Assembly (NCBI RefSeq): GCF_030272615.1
Contig: NC_081414.1
Coordinates: 764,627,413-764,691,412, forward strand
From: Cryptomeria japonica
Lineage: Eukaryota > Streptophyta > Pinopsida > Cupressales > Cupressaceae
Direction: 5' to 3'
Length of the DNA stretch: 64,000 bases
A program made the translations under genes and the position numbers. Shown piece after piece: positions 34,897 through 46,491 of the stretch. The number at the start of each line of letters is the position of its first letter. The first letter of the stretch is position 1. Below the pieces are notes generated by a model. It was not told the DNA's origin. It did no database searches and was given only the letters and a program-made list of their open reading frames with translations.

Positions 34897-35720
34897 ATTA
34901 TTGTTTATGGTGAAAGTGGATTAACAATGATGAAAGACTAAATGAATTCAACCACAAAACCCTAGCCTAACAACAACAAAGTTCCACCATAACATATGAA
35001 GATTACCTAAGACAATGCAAATAAAATGAAATCACAAAGATTATACCATCACATGTCCAATAGGGTTTGAATCTCCATTCTTCCTATCTCCATTGATCTT
35101 GCTTGATATATTTGCTCTTAGATTTTATGTGCACAAGAGCTCAACAAATAACGGAAATGTGGTTGCAAGTAGGCTTGATTGCATATGCAAGTTCGAAAGC
35201 GTAGTCAGGGCTGAATGCATAGTGAGTGTAATCAATTGATTAGGATGCATAGATTGATTAGGGTTGATAATGAAGGAAGTATCCTCTTATATAGAAGACA
35301 CCACATGAAATGGAGGGATAAGATTGAGAGGTGTAAAAGATAAATGGTCGGCTACGATTAGAGGGTAGGTAAAGAAATAATAAAATAATAAGAGGGTAGG
35401 TAGTGTAGGAATTAAGAGATGAATGACATGTGTCATAGTTAGAAAAGCTTAATAAATTAATTAAATAAATAAAGATTCATTTAATTAATAGAAGAAGTGG
35501 GATCAATTAAATAAATAAGATATTTATTTAATTTAAGAAAAGGATAATTTAAATAAATAAATGTATTTATTTAAATGAGAAATAAGGCTAGAAGAGGATA
35601 AATGAATTAATTAAATAAATAAAGATTTATTCAATTAATAGAAGAATTAGGCTTAGAATAATTAAATAAATAAAGATATTTATTTAATTAGACATGACAA
35701 TTTTAGGTGTCTACAATTAT
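34897..35720. mobile_element. Solo LTR (814 bp) with 5-bp target duplication
   Basis: Inside unit B, the sequence GGGTTTATTATAAAAGATGC seen intact in unit A at 28600-28620 is split by an 814-bp segment (34902-35715). It starts TGTTTATGG, ends GTGTCTACA and is flanked by ATTAT at 34897-34901 and 35716-35720. This is the signature of a solo LTR left by LTR-LTR recombination. Minus-strand reading (TGTAGACACC...) is also possible. Its interior has a row of AT palindromes near one end. Confidence 0.9.
35454..35690. repeat. Five consecutive AT palindromes inside the solo LTR
   Basis: Near-perfect palindromes built on AATTAAATAAATAAAGATAT-type words occur at about 35454-35490, 35504-35534, 35546-35576, 35605-35640 and 35659-35690. 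Each can form a 13-16-bp stem. Confidence 0.75.
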
Positions 35721-36149
35721 AAAAGATGCTACTGAATGAAGAAAAGAAATTGATGAATGATCAAAGACATCCAACACCAAGGAGGAGGTACCAATTAAGG
35801 ATACGTACTTAAGATCCCCATTAGAGATTCTTGTTCCAATATGAGAGAAGGAATTCAAATATGAATACACCTCTACAATTAATAAGAAATCCTTATAGAA
35901 GACACTACTTCACAAAGGGTAAATTTTAACCTCAAGAAGGAGAGGTGTTTGAAATCACTCTTGCCCCCCACCCATATATAGGGAGAAGAGATGAGATAGA
36001 AATAGGCTATTATGTTGCTTCAAAAATTAAGATTGCCCATCCAATTGTACCATTATGAATGACAATGAGCCCCCAGTAAGTGAGCTACCAATGTCACATA
36101 ATGATGAGCAACATAATAGCCATTAATATTATTTAAAGACATGATAGAT

Positions 36150-38737
36150 TTAATGAGGTATTTGAATATGACATGTGAAATGCTCTAGTATAAGTGAGAT
36201 TAAAAACATGTATAAGATGATGAATGTTAAAAAGTCTTTAGAAAGAGAGAAGTTTATAGGAGAAGAATAGGTCACTAAGTCATACTTTTCTTGCACACAA
36301 GAAATCTTATGAGAGGGATAAGTGTAATTCATTAGAGCCTTATTCCTAGAAGAAAGGATTTTAGAATGAGTAGAAGATAAATTCTCATAAGTGGGATTGT
36401 AAATCTCTTTAGGAGATTCATAAAGAGATTTGTTCATCACCAAGATTTCCTTATGAGGGTGATGAGTGTTGAAAGAAGTAGAAGATGATTTAATTGAGGT
36501 GAGGTCATTATCACTACTAAATATAGCATTCACATTGATAGATGGTCTTTTAAATCCTTTGGTGGGCTTAGAAGGATTATATCCAAGTCCAAATGAAGCT
36601 TCATGTGTGTTATGTTCTAAAGGATCTTTAATTTCTTGTTCATTTGTGCCACAACCATTGCCACTATAGCCACCCTTAGATAAAATGTGAAAACCAGGAC
36701 CATAAAGGGATGTCAAATCAGAAGTAGATGGTGATGCCTCATAGGTCTCAGTACTATATTAATTAGAGGAAGGATTTGAAGAATTTTTTTTGAATTAGAA
36801 GTAGGCACAAAGTGGTTACTTAGTTGTTTAGACAAAGTGGGTTGCTCTTTAGGTTCCTCCTTATATTTCTCCTTCTCAGTCTTAAATTCTTTCTGTGATA
36901 CTCTATACTCTCCTACAAGAGTAGTGTTAAAGTCTAGAGATCCCCAATCATCATTTGAGAGCACTCCTTCAGGAGAAAAGATATCCTCTGGAGGAGATTC
37001 CGATTGAGTAGAAGAATCAGGAGTACTAGAAGGAAAAAGATCATTAAAGTAAATAGATGTATTTGAAGAAGTAGGAGGATTCAGAGAAGAATGGGAAGTA
37101 GTTGAACAAGAAGATATAGATTTTAATGGTTCTTGAGGTTTGTCAGCTAACAAGGTATATGTCTTATTTTTATAAATGAACTTTACTTGCCTATGAAAAT
37201 TTGAGTGGAGAACTTGCATGCTATGAATCAAAGGTATCCCTAATAGAAGGTTATATGTCAGATTACCAGGCATAATAGGAGTAGGTGTAGATTCAGTGAC
37301 ATGACCTACCTTAATAGGCAAGGTTATGAGACCTAAAGCCTGTTTAGCAATATTATCAAAGCCTCAAATAGAAATAGAAGCAGATTCGATGAGAGAATGA
37401 TCCCTTTTAATCTTATCCAATAAGTCCACACCACAAACATTAAGGTCATGCCCATTGTCCACAAGGGTTTGTCTTATAGCACTATTGTTGATAATAACCA
37501 CAATCATAAGAGGATCATATTGATGTTGGATTTCACGAGAAGGTAACTCATCTTGCATGAATACAATTTAAGCTTGGGTTTTGTGTGTAGGACCAATCAA
37601 AGAATCCATGTTATTAGGTGTCACTGTAGGTGGGACATCTATGTTTTTCAAAGCATCTTGTAACATCCCATGATAAGCAGGTGAAGTTTGAACCAAATCC
37701 CAAATAGAAATCTTAGCAGGATTAGATTTAAGTTTTTCAATGAGATCATACTCCTTACTAAGAGTTTGTGATAGATGAGGTGCTTGTGGAAGAGTAGGTT
37801 GAGAGGGAGGAAGTGGAGTTGGGATAACTGGAGGAGGACTAGGTTGCCTATTGTTTCTTGTGTTGTAAGTATGAGCTACCACATTATAACTCTCTTTAGT
37901 GATTTTCTTAGCATACTCATAAGGTCTCTTAGTAGGATAACCTCCTCGTGCAGTAATAATAGGTTTCTTAGGAGTGAAAAAAGAATCATTAGCATAACAA
38001 CCTTGAACCACTAAGATAGGCTTACGTTGAGAACTTTCAGAAGGAAAAGCACCTCGAACTATGAAGAGGGATTTATTAGGTGTTTTATTCACATGTATCA
38101 AATTGATTGAAGATGGTTTAGGAATATCAAAGGTGTCCTCGTGAATTTTAGAAGAACAATGGACAAGATTGTTGGAAGAATTATTGATAGTCTCTTCTTT
38201 CACTAAAATGTTATCATGGAGAGAATCAATTTTAGGAGGTAGACTACAAGTAGGCATTGATGTTTTAGCAAGAATAATATTATTAGGAAGGGTCATATCA
38301 TCCTTTATTATCAAAGGATCTACATGGGGAATAAATTCTCTAGGAGAAGGATCAACTTTACTCTCCAAAATTTCACCTTTGAGAGGGAGATCTTTGAAAG
38401 AGATGTGTTAACAATCTCTTCTTGAACTAAGGTATCCTTAGGAGTAGAACATAGTTTGGGAGAAGGAGATGTCTTACCTTTAGAGGAAAAATGATTAAGA
38501 TTCATAGAAGGTGAGATGATATCAAGGGGGTTACTCTCATAGGGTAGAGAACAATTAACACCTTCTTCTAACAGTTCATCCCAAATAGTGAGGTCATTGA
38601 AGAAATTATTAGAAACATCTTTCATAAAGATGTCATTATTGTTATTGCCAATTTTGGGAGAAGGGATAACATTGTTTATTAATTCTTCAACCTTAAGAGG
38701 GAGAGGATCACTACATGTTTTTAAATCATCTTCTTAC
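36150..38737 (-). pseudogene. Gag-like/protease/G-patch ORF, unit B, 3' portion
   Basis: Collinear with 29026-31570 of unit A. It carries the VQE-type modules, VIPTPLPPSQPTLPQAPHLS, a protease with TLVDNGHDLNVCG (again DNG) and LTYNLLLGIPLIHSMQV, then the G-patch-like GPGFHILSKGGYSGNGCG and EASFGLGYNPSK. Frame changes near 38368, 37560 and 36740 add to nonsense codons, so this copy is more decayed than unit A. Its 5' portion lies at 49239-49905 beyond the NA-1 insertion. Confidence 0.75.
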
Positions 38738-39538
38738 TATTGGCAAATGCACACTCCAATGAGAAATTGTAGGTGATTGAAGGTATTGTCATTGATGGCA
38801 ACCTTACAATCATATGATACCGACAGGCACCAGCACCGACAGACTCTACATCGGCTTACAGTTCACCGACACCGAAAAGAAAGATTACCGGCACAATGGT
38901 CGACAGGGATTTTGTTTAATTGTATTTTGTATTTAATTGAGAAATCTTTTTGTAAGCCAACATGGCGGATTGTAATAAGACTCATATAAGTATGAGATAT
39001 TAGAGAAGTAAATTTGGAACTAGGATTTTAGGAAATATGTATGGAAGGATTATTGCAGACCTAATGTGCGAATTGTAAGGCAGATTTTGGATAAGGATTT
39101 ATGATTATTGCAGAGCTTAAACCGGTACTGAATCTAGCATAGTAGATGCTAATCTGAAGCAGTACATGACATTGGATTTGTATAATCCATTTTTGTAAGT
39201 TAGTGAGACTTCTTTTGTAACTAAGCAGTGAGCTCTAGGCACTTGGCCTTCCTGCATGTGCAGGCCCCTATTGTAACAGTAATATTCCCTTATTGGCTAG
39301 TAAGCGAATATTGTGGGTCAAAAATCCCACTGAGGTTTTTCCCACACTAGGTTTCCTCATTAAAATATTGTGTTATGGTGTGTGTTTCATGTTGTGGTTG
39401 TTATTCTTATTTACTGCATTAATTCTGGTTTACCGGTGCATAGTTTTGAATTTCTTTTCATATTATAAGTTAAGGAAATTCTATCACCCGTCAAATACCG
39501 ATTCACCCCCCCTCTCAGTATCTTTGGGAATCCTAACA
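38738..39538 (+). repeat. NA-1 5' LTR
   Basis: 801 bp, ending GGGAATCCTAACA. The first bases are TATTGGCAAATG where the 3' copy has TGTTGGCAAATG, so the terminal TG is mutated. It carries about 60 bp near 38840-38890 that the 3' LTR lacks. That stretch holds several CCGAC words. A TATA-like word is not certain. Confidence 0.85.
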
Positions 39539-39540
39539 AT

Positions 39541-39553
39541 TGGTATCATAGCC
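39541..39553 (+). other. NA-1 primer binding site
   Basis: TGGTATCATAGCC differs by one base from the tRNA-iMet type TGGTATCAGAGCC and starts two bases after the 5' LTR. Confidence 0.85.
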
Positions 39554-39609
39554 TGGTCCTCTATTTTCAAAATTCTAACAGCTTGAGGAAGATTCTGACA
39601 CCGGTAGAG

Positions 39610-40683
39610 ATGGAAAACTTGAGAAAGCAATTGGAAACATCTCTTTCAGACTATGATGCAGAAAAAGTGAAGAATATGAAACTTGAAGATGATCTGAAGG
39701 ATGCACAAGATATCATTCAAGGACTTCAAGAAAATCTCACTATTGCAAGGAATAAGATAAGAGAACTTTATGAAAAGATGCAGTGTGATGATGATGAAAA
39801 GGAAACTCTCAATGACCTTGTAAACAACCTGAGACAAGAAAACAGTACAATGAAGAATGAGATGCAAGATATGACTATGAGATTTTGTAAAGAAACTAAA
39901 AATCATAAGAAGAATGAAGAAGACTTGGTTAGAAGACTGAATGATGCTAGAAATGAAAACACAAGACTCAGTCATGAAAATGATATGTTGAAGACAAACT
40001 TGATGCATACACAAAATGACATAACTGAACTCATGAGACAGAAAGATTTCTTGAAAAATGAGTTGGCTACTACAAATCAACACAAGAAGAAATTCAAGAA
40101 AAGTCCAAAAGAACTTGATGACATGCTGAAGAATTAGAAACCTAATGGTGATACAAATGGCCTTGGCTTTGAACTTGGTGAAAGCTCTGGTACTACAAAC
40201 AATCATAATCACAACAAACCGATAAGACAACCTAATGCTTACAAATTTAATGGGAAATGCTTTAACTGTAACAAGTATGGTCACAAAGCAAATCAGTGTT
40301 GATCTAGAAATTATCAGAACACTAATATACCCACTGGTCAATGTTCTAAATGCAACAAAGTTGGTCATAATTCAGAAAATTGTAGAATGAATGTAAGATG
40401 TTATGTTTGTAGAAGATTTAGACATCTATCTAATCAATGCAGAACACATACTGACATAGGATATGGGAAATCTATTTAGAAAAACAATGTGACTTGTTAT
40501 GCTTGCAACAAGATTGGACATATTGCAAAATTTTGTAGAAGTAAGACTTCACCGGCAAACAACAAAGGACCCAGCCTGAAAGGTAAAGAAAAAGTTGAAG
40601 AGGTAAAGAAAGAATTATCAAAGCAATGGATTAGAAAGTCAGATCATAATGTTGATGGGAATACTCCTCCACCAGTAGAATAA
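39610..40683 (+). pseudogene. NA-1 ORF1: coiled-coil protein with four CCHC zinc knuckles
   Basis: From ATG 39610 a single frame of 357 codons runs to TAA 40681, broken by TAG 40135, TGA 40300 and TAG 40477. Residues 1-175 are a strong coiled coil (strings MENLRKQLETSLSDYDAEKV and NENTRLSHENDMLKTN). Residues about 216-310 hold four knuckles: CFNCNKYGHKANQC, CSKCNKVGHNSENC, CYVCRRFRHLSNQC and CYACNKIGHIAKFC, all with C-X2-C-X4-H-X4-C spacing. This is a Gag-like nucleocapsid design, with coiled-coil assembly plus RNA-binding knuckles. The usual copia or gypsy capsid domain is not obvious. A lysine-rich tail follows. Confidence 0.8.
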
Positions 40684-41026
40684 AGTATCACTCCACTGGC
40701 AGGAGACTCTTCATCTAACTGAAGAAAATTCCTTTGAGGGTTTGGCAACAAATTGAAAAACATGCTAATATACCCTCGGTTGATGGTGAGAAGTTGAATT
40801 ACTTCTTTACCGGTAGATGAGTTATGTTTTGACTTAACCGATAGGCATTAAATATGGTAGTTGAAGAAAATAACATTATAAAGTAAGTGTTTTGGCTCTT
40901 TTTTCATTCACCGAGCATTCAAGTCTCCGAGAGTGCGGAAATCCTGAGTGAAGGCATCCTTAGCAAAAAGGTGAAGCTAGTTCATCCAAGCACTCATCCT
41001 AAAGATAGATTGAGGTATTTATAACT

Positions 41027-44000
41027 ATGGTTTCTTCATCTGCACCTGAATTTATTGCAAACCCTACTATGATTGAGGTTATCAAACACCCTAGACCCGT
41101 ATTCAAACTGATTCTCGAAATTGCGAAGAAAGATGATACCCTAGGAGAAATTTCAAAAATACCTAAGGGAGTAGTTTATGCAAAGGATCCCAGAATGTAT
41201 ATACATTGTCATATTGAGGAACTAGGAGATGATGAAATTAAGAACATGTATAGGACTGTAATCTGTGATGTAAATGGTAATATCAAACCAGAACACAAGG
41301 TAGTGGAAACCTTAGGTTTTGTGGATATTCTTAACATCCCTAATTTTCCTGAAGATGTGATAAGAATAGTCCTAAGAAGATTCCATGGTGAATTCTTTTG
41401 GTTGGATTCCATACATAAGATCACTAAAGAGGCAGTTAGGGCAGTAACAGGCTTACCTTCCACCGGTAGAATGCCTGCCAGAACTAAGAAAGTTTCTAAT
41501 TACACTGTGACAAATTTAACCGGCACAACATTTGATAAAATATCCCTAAGAGTCAATGATGTGAAGGACATCAATGTCAGATTTGTTAGTATGATTCTTG
41601 GCTATAAGGCTACACATGCAAATAAGTTAAACTCAGTATCCAGCCTATGTATTAAAAGTGCATATGACATGGTAAACGACAATAGATGTGTGTGAATGGC
41701 TTAAAGATGAATTGATAGACAACCTGAAGAAAATCAAAGGTGATAAGAAGGGAACTTTCAGATTTGGAAATCTGCTTGTATGTTTAATGCTATACATTAC
41801 CAAGAAAGTACCCGGTATTGGTAGGAAAGACTTTGGTTTTGATATACTGGTAGGAAAGCAACTGTTGGATACATTAAACAACATGGGAGATGACAGAGAG
41901 AAACATATAAATGAACATTTTCAAGGACTAAAGGCTAGAATGAAGACAAGAATAAGGCCATCTCAAGCAATTGTTGATAAATATCAAAAAGAGATATGCT
42001 TTGTAATCAAGAAAGATGAAATATGGATGGAGGCAGTTGTCCCTAGAACTATTTGGGTGATAGAGATGGGATATGAGACCGATGATAACATAATTGAGAC
42101 TTATGCAAAATCCCTCCTTGAAGCACCAAAGGAACCATCTAATAAATTTTTTGGTAATGTAGAAACAATTGAAAGTGGCATCCAATCTCAGGAAAGAGTC
42201 AAGAAAAATGAACAGATAGTGAGGAAGGGAAGAAGACAGGTGAAAGCAATAAAAGAAGATGTATTGAAGAAAATTGGTATTAAGGAAAGTGAACTAGAAG
42301 GACTTCAACCAGAAGCACATCTTTCACCGGTTGCAACTTCTTCTGACAGTGAGATACCGGCTGTATTCAAAAGGGTAGACAGGAAAAGAAAACCCTCACT
42401 GACACCCTCTCCTACACCCAGAAATACAAGACAAAAACAACAGGTAGTGAGGCCCCCAGCTAAAAAGATGACCCCTAGAAAGAAAAATAAAAAATAGGTT
42501 ATTCCTCCACTTGAAAACCTATTGAATGAAATAAAAGATGATGGAAACTTATCAAATGTAAGTAAATTGTATGATACTATTACAAATGAGGAGAAAGAAA
42601 GCATAGAAAATAGTATCATCTTACACCTAGATGTTTATAAGAGTTTTGATAGAGGTTGTAGATGATTTGCCAAGTGATCTATATAGGCGGCTTGATGCTA
42701 AAAGGTTAGCCATTATGGAACTAGACAAGAAAATCAAGATTGAGAAATTGCTAGTTGTTCATCTAGTGAAATCAGTTGAGGAAATTGATGAACTGATCCG
42801 TGAGGCAAACAGGAAAGTCTTTTCTAGTGGTCACCGACAAGTAAGTCTAATGGCAGGCAGAGTGAATGAAATATCTGAAGAAACAACTGATAAATGGGAC
42901 ATCTTCTTTGTGGAGAAAGAAAAAAAAGAAGAACTAAAAAGACCAAAACCCTTTATGGTATACCAAAAGGATAAGGACAAAGGAAAAGGCAAAATAGGTG
43001 GACCACCAAATATAAAAGTGCCAGACAATTTGCCACCACCTTCAGTTACTCCACCGATAATAACTGATAATTCACCGGCTACTGAGAATGTGGAGACTCC
43101 TCATGAGGATACAAATCCGGAGTCTGAAATTCTGTACACTATGAACATAGACACCCAAGAGGTAAATATTGTGGTAGATAAGGAATCAATAGAGAAGACA
43201 GATGTGGCAGTAGAGCCACCAGCTGAAAATGTTGAAGTTGGAAACATTGGAATTGGGGAACAACAACAAACTGAAGAATCAAATGATCCCCCAGACACTG
43301 GAAAGGCAGAGACCACAGATGTGCATATCGTTGCATCTACTGAGCCACTGACAACTATAGAAACTGAAAAACCAACTGAGTCACCGGCAGTAGACAACAC
43401 AGAGGTGAACAAAGAGAAATCGATAGTGGATACCACTGGCAAGGTATCAGAAACACCAGTAGATAACACTGAGAAACAATCAGAAAAACCGGCAAATGAG
43501 AGAATAGTGAAACAGACAGAGACAAAAGCAGAGAAATAGTTAGAGGCACAAGTTGAGAAACTGGAACAGAAAAAGGTTGAGGTACATGTTCAAATAGAGA
43601 TAGTGCCACCTTCATCTGAAAAGCCCAAACCTTTGGTAGTGGAAATACAAACTCAAACAGATCCCCCTGAGAAAGAGGAAAGCAAAGCTATCACTACAAC
43701 CAGTGGACTATAGATTGTGAGGACAGTTGGATAGTCATCTGGCACATCAATGACTGAATTCTAGCCAACAAATGTGACAGAGGTACTCTTGGACTCAATA
43801 AATAAAATAACAGAATGTAATGCACAAGCTTACAAGGCTATAGATGACACATTATCAATTTTGAAAATGATAGCTCCCAAGTGTAACATAGATAATAAAG
43901 ATTCTTTGAGCCAATTAGACACATTGTCTAAGTATATAAATGACAATCTAATTACACTGGACTAGATAAATGAAGACACATTCAAAGAGAAAATGAATAA

Positions 44001-44528
44001 GGAGAAAGAAAAATTCTTTGAGGAAATAGTGAAGAAGAATAAGGAACAAATAAACACCTTATTACCGGCACTAGGAGAAACAATTTTGGATTTCAAGAAA
44101 CTGTACAGAGATACCTGCAAAACTAATATCTTGACAGAGGACATAGATTCAGAGATCAGCAAAGCTCAAAAAGAAATCAACAATATTGCTGACAATTTAA
44201 TTGGAACATTCGATTCATTTTTGGAAGTTGAAAAGAATATTGCAGTTCTTGAGGAGAAAATTGAGAAGTTAGAAAAAAAGATAAAGAAAAGATAAAGTGT
44301 AAGGCAAAGGATTTAAAATGCAAACTAGGCCCTAAACTAGATTACCTCATTTCTTTGAGAAAAGAAATTTCTGAGGCTCTGGTTCTAGGTCTTAAGACAC
44401 CGGAAGAGAAAATGCACATACTCACAGAAGTGACATTAAAGGACAACGAAAGGTTCAACGATAGTCAAAATTTTGCATTGGTGGACATCTATCAAATTGT
44501 AACCCACCAGTTACAAGGATCTAGGTAG
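41027..44528 (+). pseudogene. NA-1 ORF2: large unrecognised protein, copy 3
   Basis: ATG 41027. Frames change at about 41685, 42640 and 44290, and stops occur at 42495, 43537, 43711, 43729, 43762 and 43963. N-terminal domain (about 1-430) strings: HCHIEELGDDEIKNMY, VLRRFHGEFFWLDSIHKITK and FRFGNLLVCLMLYITKKVPG. They match ORF2 of NA-2 (NCRVEELGHVEIKDTY, VLSRVHDDFMWLEEQPFKIT, LKFGSLLVCIFFYFEKFFPS). A basic region (KRKPSLTPSPTPRNTRQK) comes next, then a T/E/P-rich linker with repeated EKP/ETP words, then a coiled coil (ISKAQKEINNIADNLIGTFD, EEKIEKLEKKIKKR). No enzyme motif was recognised. It could be an extra structural or regulatory protein of the element family. Confidence 0.65.
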
Positions 44529-44735
44529 GAACCACACTCCACTGACAGTGAATGACAACCTTTTTCATTGATGTCAAAGGGGGGAGTAGTGGAGATGAGA
44601 AAAATGATCAGAAGAAAGACATCATTAGCTCAGGGGGAGAACACATTTTGATAACACAGTTTTGGTAAGACAATTTTGGCAAATCATTTTTGGACACTTT
44701 TTTGGATTTTTCTCATGAGTGTTGCCATCAATGCC

Positions 44736-44746
44736 AAAGGGGGAGA
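44736..44746 (+). other. NA-1 polypurine tract
   Basis: AAAGGGGGAGA lies immediately before the 3' LTR (starts 44748), as expected for plus-strand priming. Confidence 0.8.
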
Positions 44747-44747
44747 T

Positions 44748-45469
44748 TGTTGGCAAATGCACACTCCAATGAGAAATTGTAGGTGATTGAAGGTATTATC
44801 ATTGATGGAAACCTTACAATCATATGATACCGGCAGGCACCGACATCATGGCCGACAGAAATTTTGTTTAATTATATTTTGTATTTAATTGTAAAATATT
44901 TTTGTGAGCCGACATGGTGGATTGTAATAAGACTCATATAAGTATGAGATATTAGAGAACATTTGGAAGTAGGATTTTAGGAAATATGTATGGAAGGATT
45001 ATTGCAGACCTAACGTGCAAATTGTAAGGAAGATTTTAGATAAGGGTTTATGATTATTGCAGAGCCTAAATTGGTATTGAATCTGGCATAGTAGATGTTG
45101 ATCTGAAGTAGTACATGACATTGGATTTGTATAATCCATTTTTGTAAGTTAGTGAGACTTCTTTTGTAACTGAGCAGTGAGCTCTAGGCACTTGGCCTTC
45201 CTGCATGTGCAGGCCCCTATTGTAACAGTAATATTCCCTTATTGGCCAGTAAGCGAATATTATGGGTCACAAATCCCACTGAGGTTTTTCCCACACCAGG
45301 TTTCCTCATTAAAATATTGTGTTAAGCTGTGTCTTTCATGTTGTGGTTGTTATTCTTATTTACTACATTAATTATGGTTTACCGGTACACATTTTTGAAT
45401 TGCTTTTCATATTATAAGTTAAGAAAATTCTATCACCGGTTAGATACTTATCCACCCCCCCCTCTCAGT
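44748..45469 (+). repeat. NA-1 3' LTR, left part
   Basis: It starts TGTTGGCAAATG and matches the 5' LTR up to the copia insertion point in CTCTCAGT. The last 19 bases (ATCTTTGGGAATCCTAAAA) lie at 49215-49233. Confidence 0.85.
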
Positions 45470-46367
45470 TGTTGGGAAAAATGGTGTCTCAACCTTGCAT
45501 TTATGCGAGGTTACTATTTATAGTAAGTTTTCATTTGAGCACGAAATGGTGCGAAACTCTCCCAGAAGCTTCTGGTTGGCTAGATAAGCATTCCGGTAAA
45601 GTTGCGTCGCAAGGTCACAGCTAGTTTTGAAGATATTAAAGTTTTCGTCTTGGAGGGGTGCGATAAAATGTTTAAACTTAATTTTGGGGGCTTTAGAGGT
45701 TCTGAAATGCCCTGAAAAGTGGCCATAACTGGCAGAGATGGTAACGAGGTGATAGAGCACTTCGCGAGCTTTCCGGCGCTTCAAACGGTTCGTCAATCGG
45801 ACACCCGGTTCTCAAGTTATGGCCTCCGGAAGTTTGTACTCCTGAAATAGGAAAAAATAATTTGTATCGGATACATAAATGAGCTGTAAAAGGGAGCGAC
45901 ACGTGTTGATGTGTGCTTTAACATGTCATAGGGCATCTAGAAGGGAGATAAGATCGGCTACACCTTATTGGGTGGTTTTAGCCCATGGTTTTGTAATACC
46001 GTTTGACGGTTTCTTGTATTGTATCTCCTATTTATGAGGTGTGTGAGATAGAGGCTATGTGTAAGAGAGTCTTATGGCTGTTGAGTTGCCTCTGAATCTC
46101 TGATTAGTGGTACTCCTGCGAAGAGCTTGCTCTGCAAGTATGTTGTAATCTGTTTTTGATTACTGAATAAAATATTGAGCTTCTTTTGGAGTGTGGGGTT
46201 TTTCTCCCAAAAGGGTTTTCCCCACGTAAATCATTGTGTTGTGGTATGAATACTATTATATCTATTTCTATTTTTCTGTAACTATTGTAACGATCTGAAA
46301 TTTTTTTGCATTACCCTCCTCTCAAGGTTAGTGTAGGAAGTTGTTTCCACTACTTTACTTCCTTACA
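45470..46367 (+). repeat. Copia 5' LTR (898 bp)
   Basis: TG...CA ends. The transcription unit is suggested by AATAAAATATTGAG near 46166-46180 (polyadenylation-like). A perfect-length match to 48319-49209 confirms it as an LTR. Confidence 0.9.
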
Positions 46368-46369
46368 AG

Positions 46370-46382
46370 TGGTATCAGAGCC
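46370..46382 (+). other. Copia primer binding site
   Basis: TGGTATCAGAGCC, two bases after the LTR end, complementary to initiator methionine tRNA. Confidence 0.95.
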
Positions 46383-46491
46383 TGATCACCTTTGGTTTCA
46401 ATTGTGGGCAGTTGGGTTTTTTGAACTAATCCAGATTTGAGTGGGAGCTTGTGCAGAAGACACTTTTTGATCTTGTTGCAGGAATATTCAG

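Noticed and set aside
39541-39553. tRNA gene
   Set aside because: These TGGTATCA... matches are only the 12-18 bases complementary to a tRNA 3' end beside LTRs, i.e. primer binding sites.
39646-40368. A 240-residue hydrophobic minus-strand ORF resembling a membrane protein
   Set aside because: It is the antisense of the NA-1 coiled-coil/zinc-knuckle ORF. A, G-rich coiled-coil codons read backwards give Phe/Leu/Ile-rich text.
43101-43615. Ser/Thr/Val-rich minus-strand ORFs
   Set aside because: Antisense of the repetitive linker of NA-1 ORF2.
45495-45902. Minus-strand ORFs repeated at 45518-45796 and 48360-48638 as a duplicated gene
   Set aside because: They are the same piece of the copia LTR in its two copies and have no protein homology.
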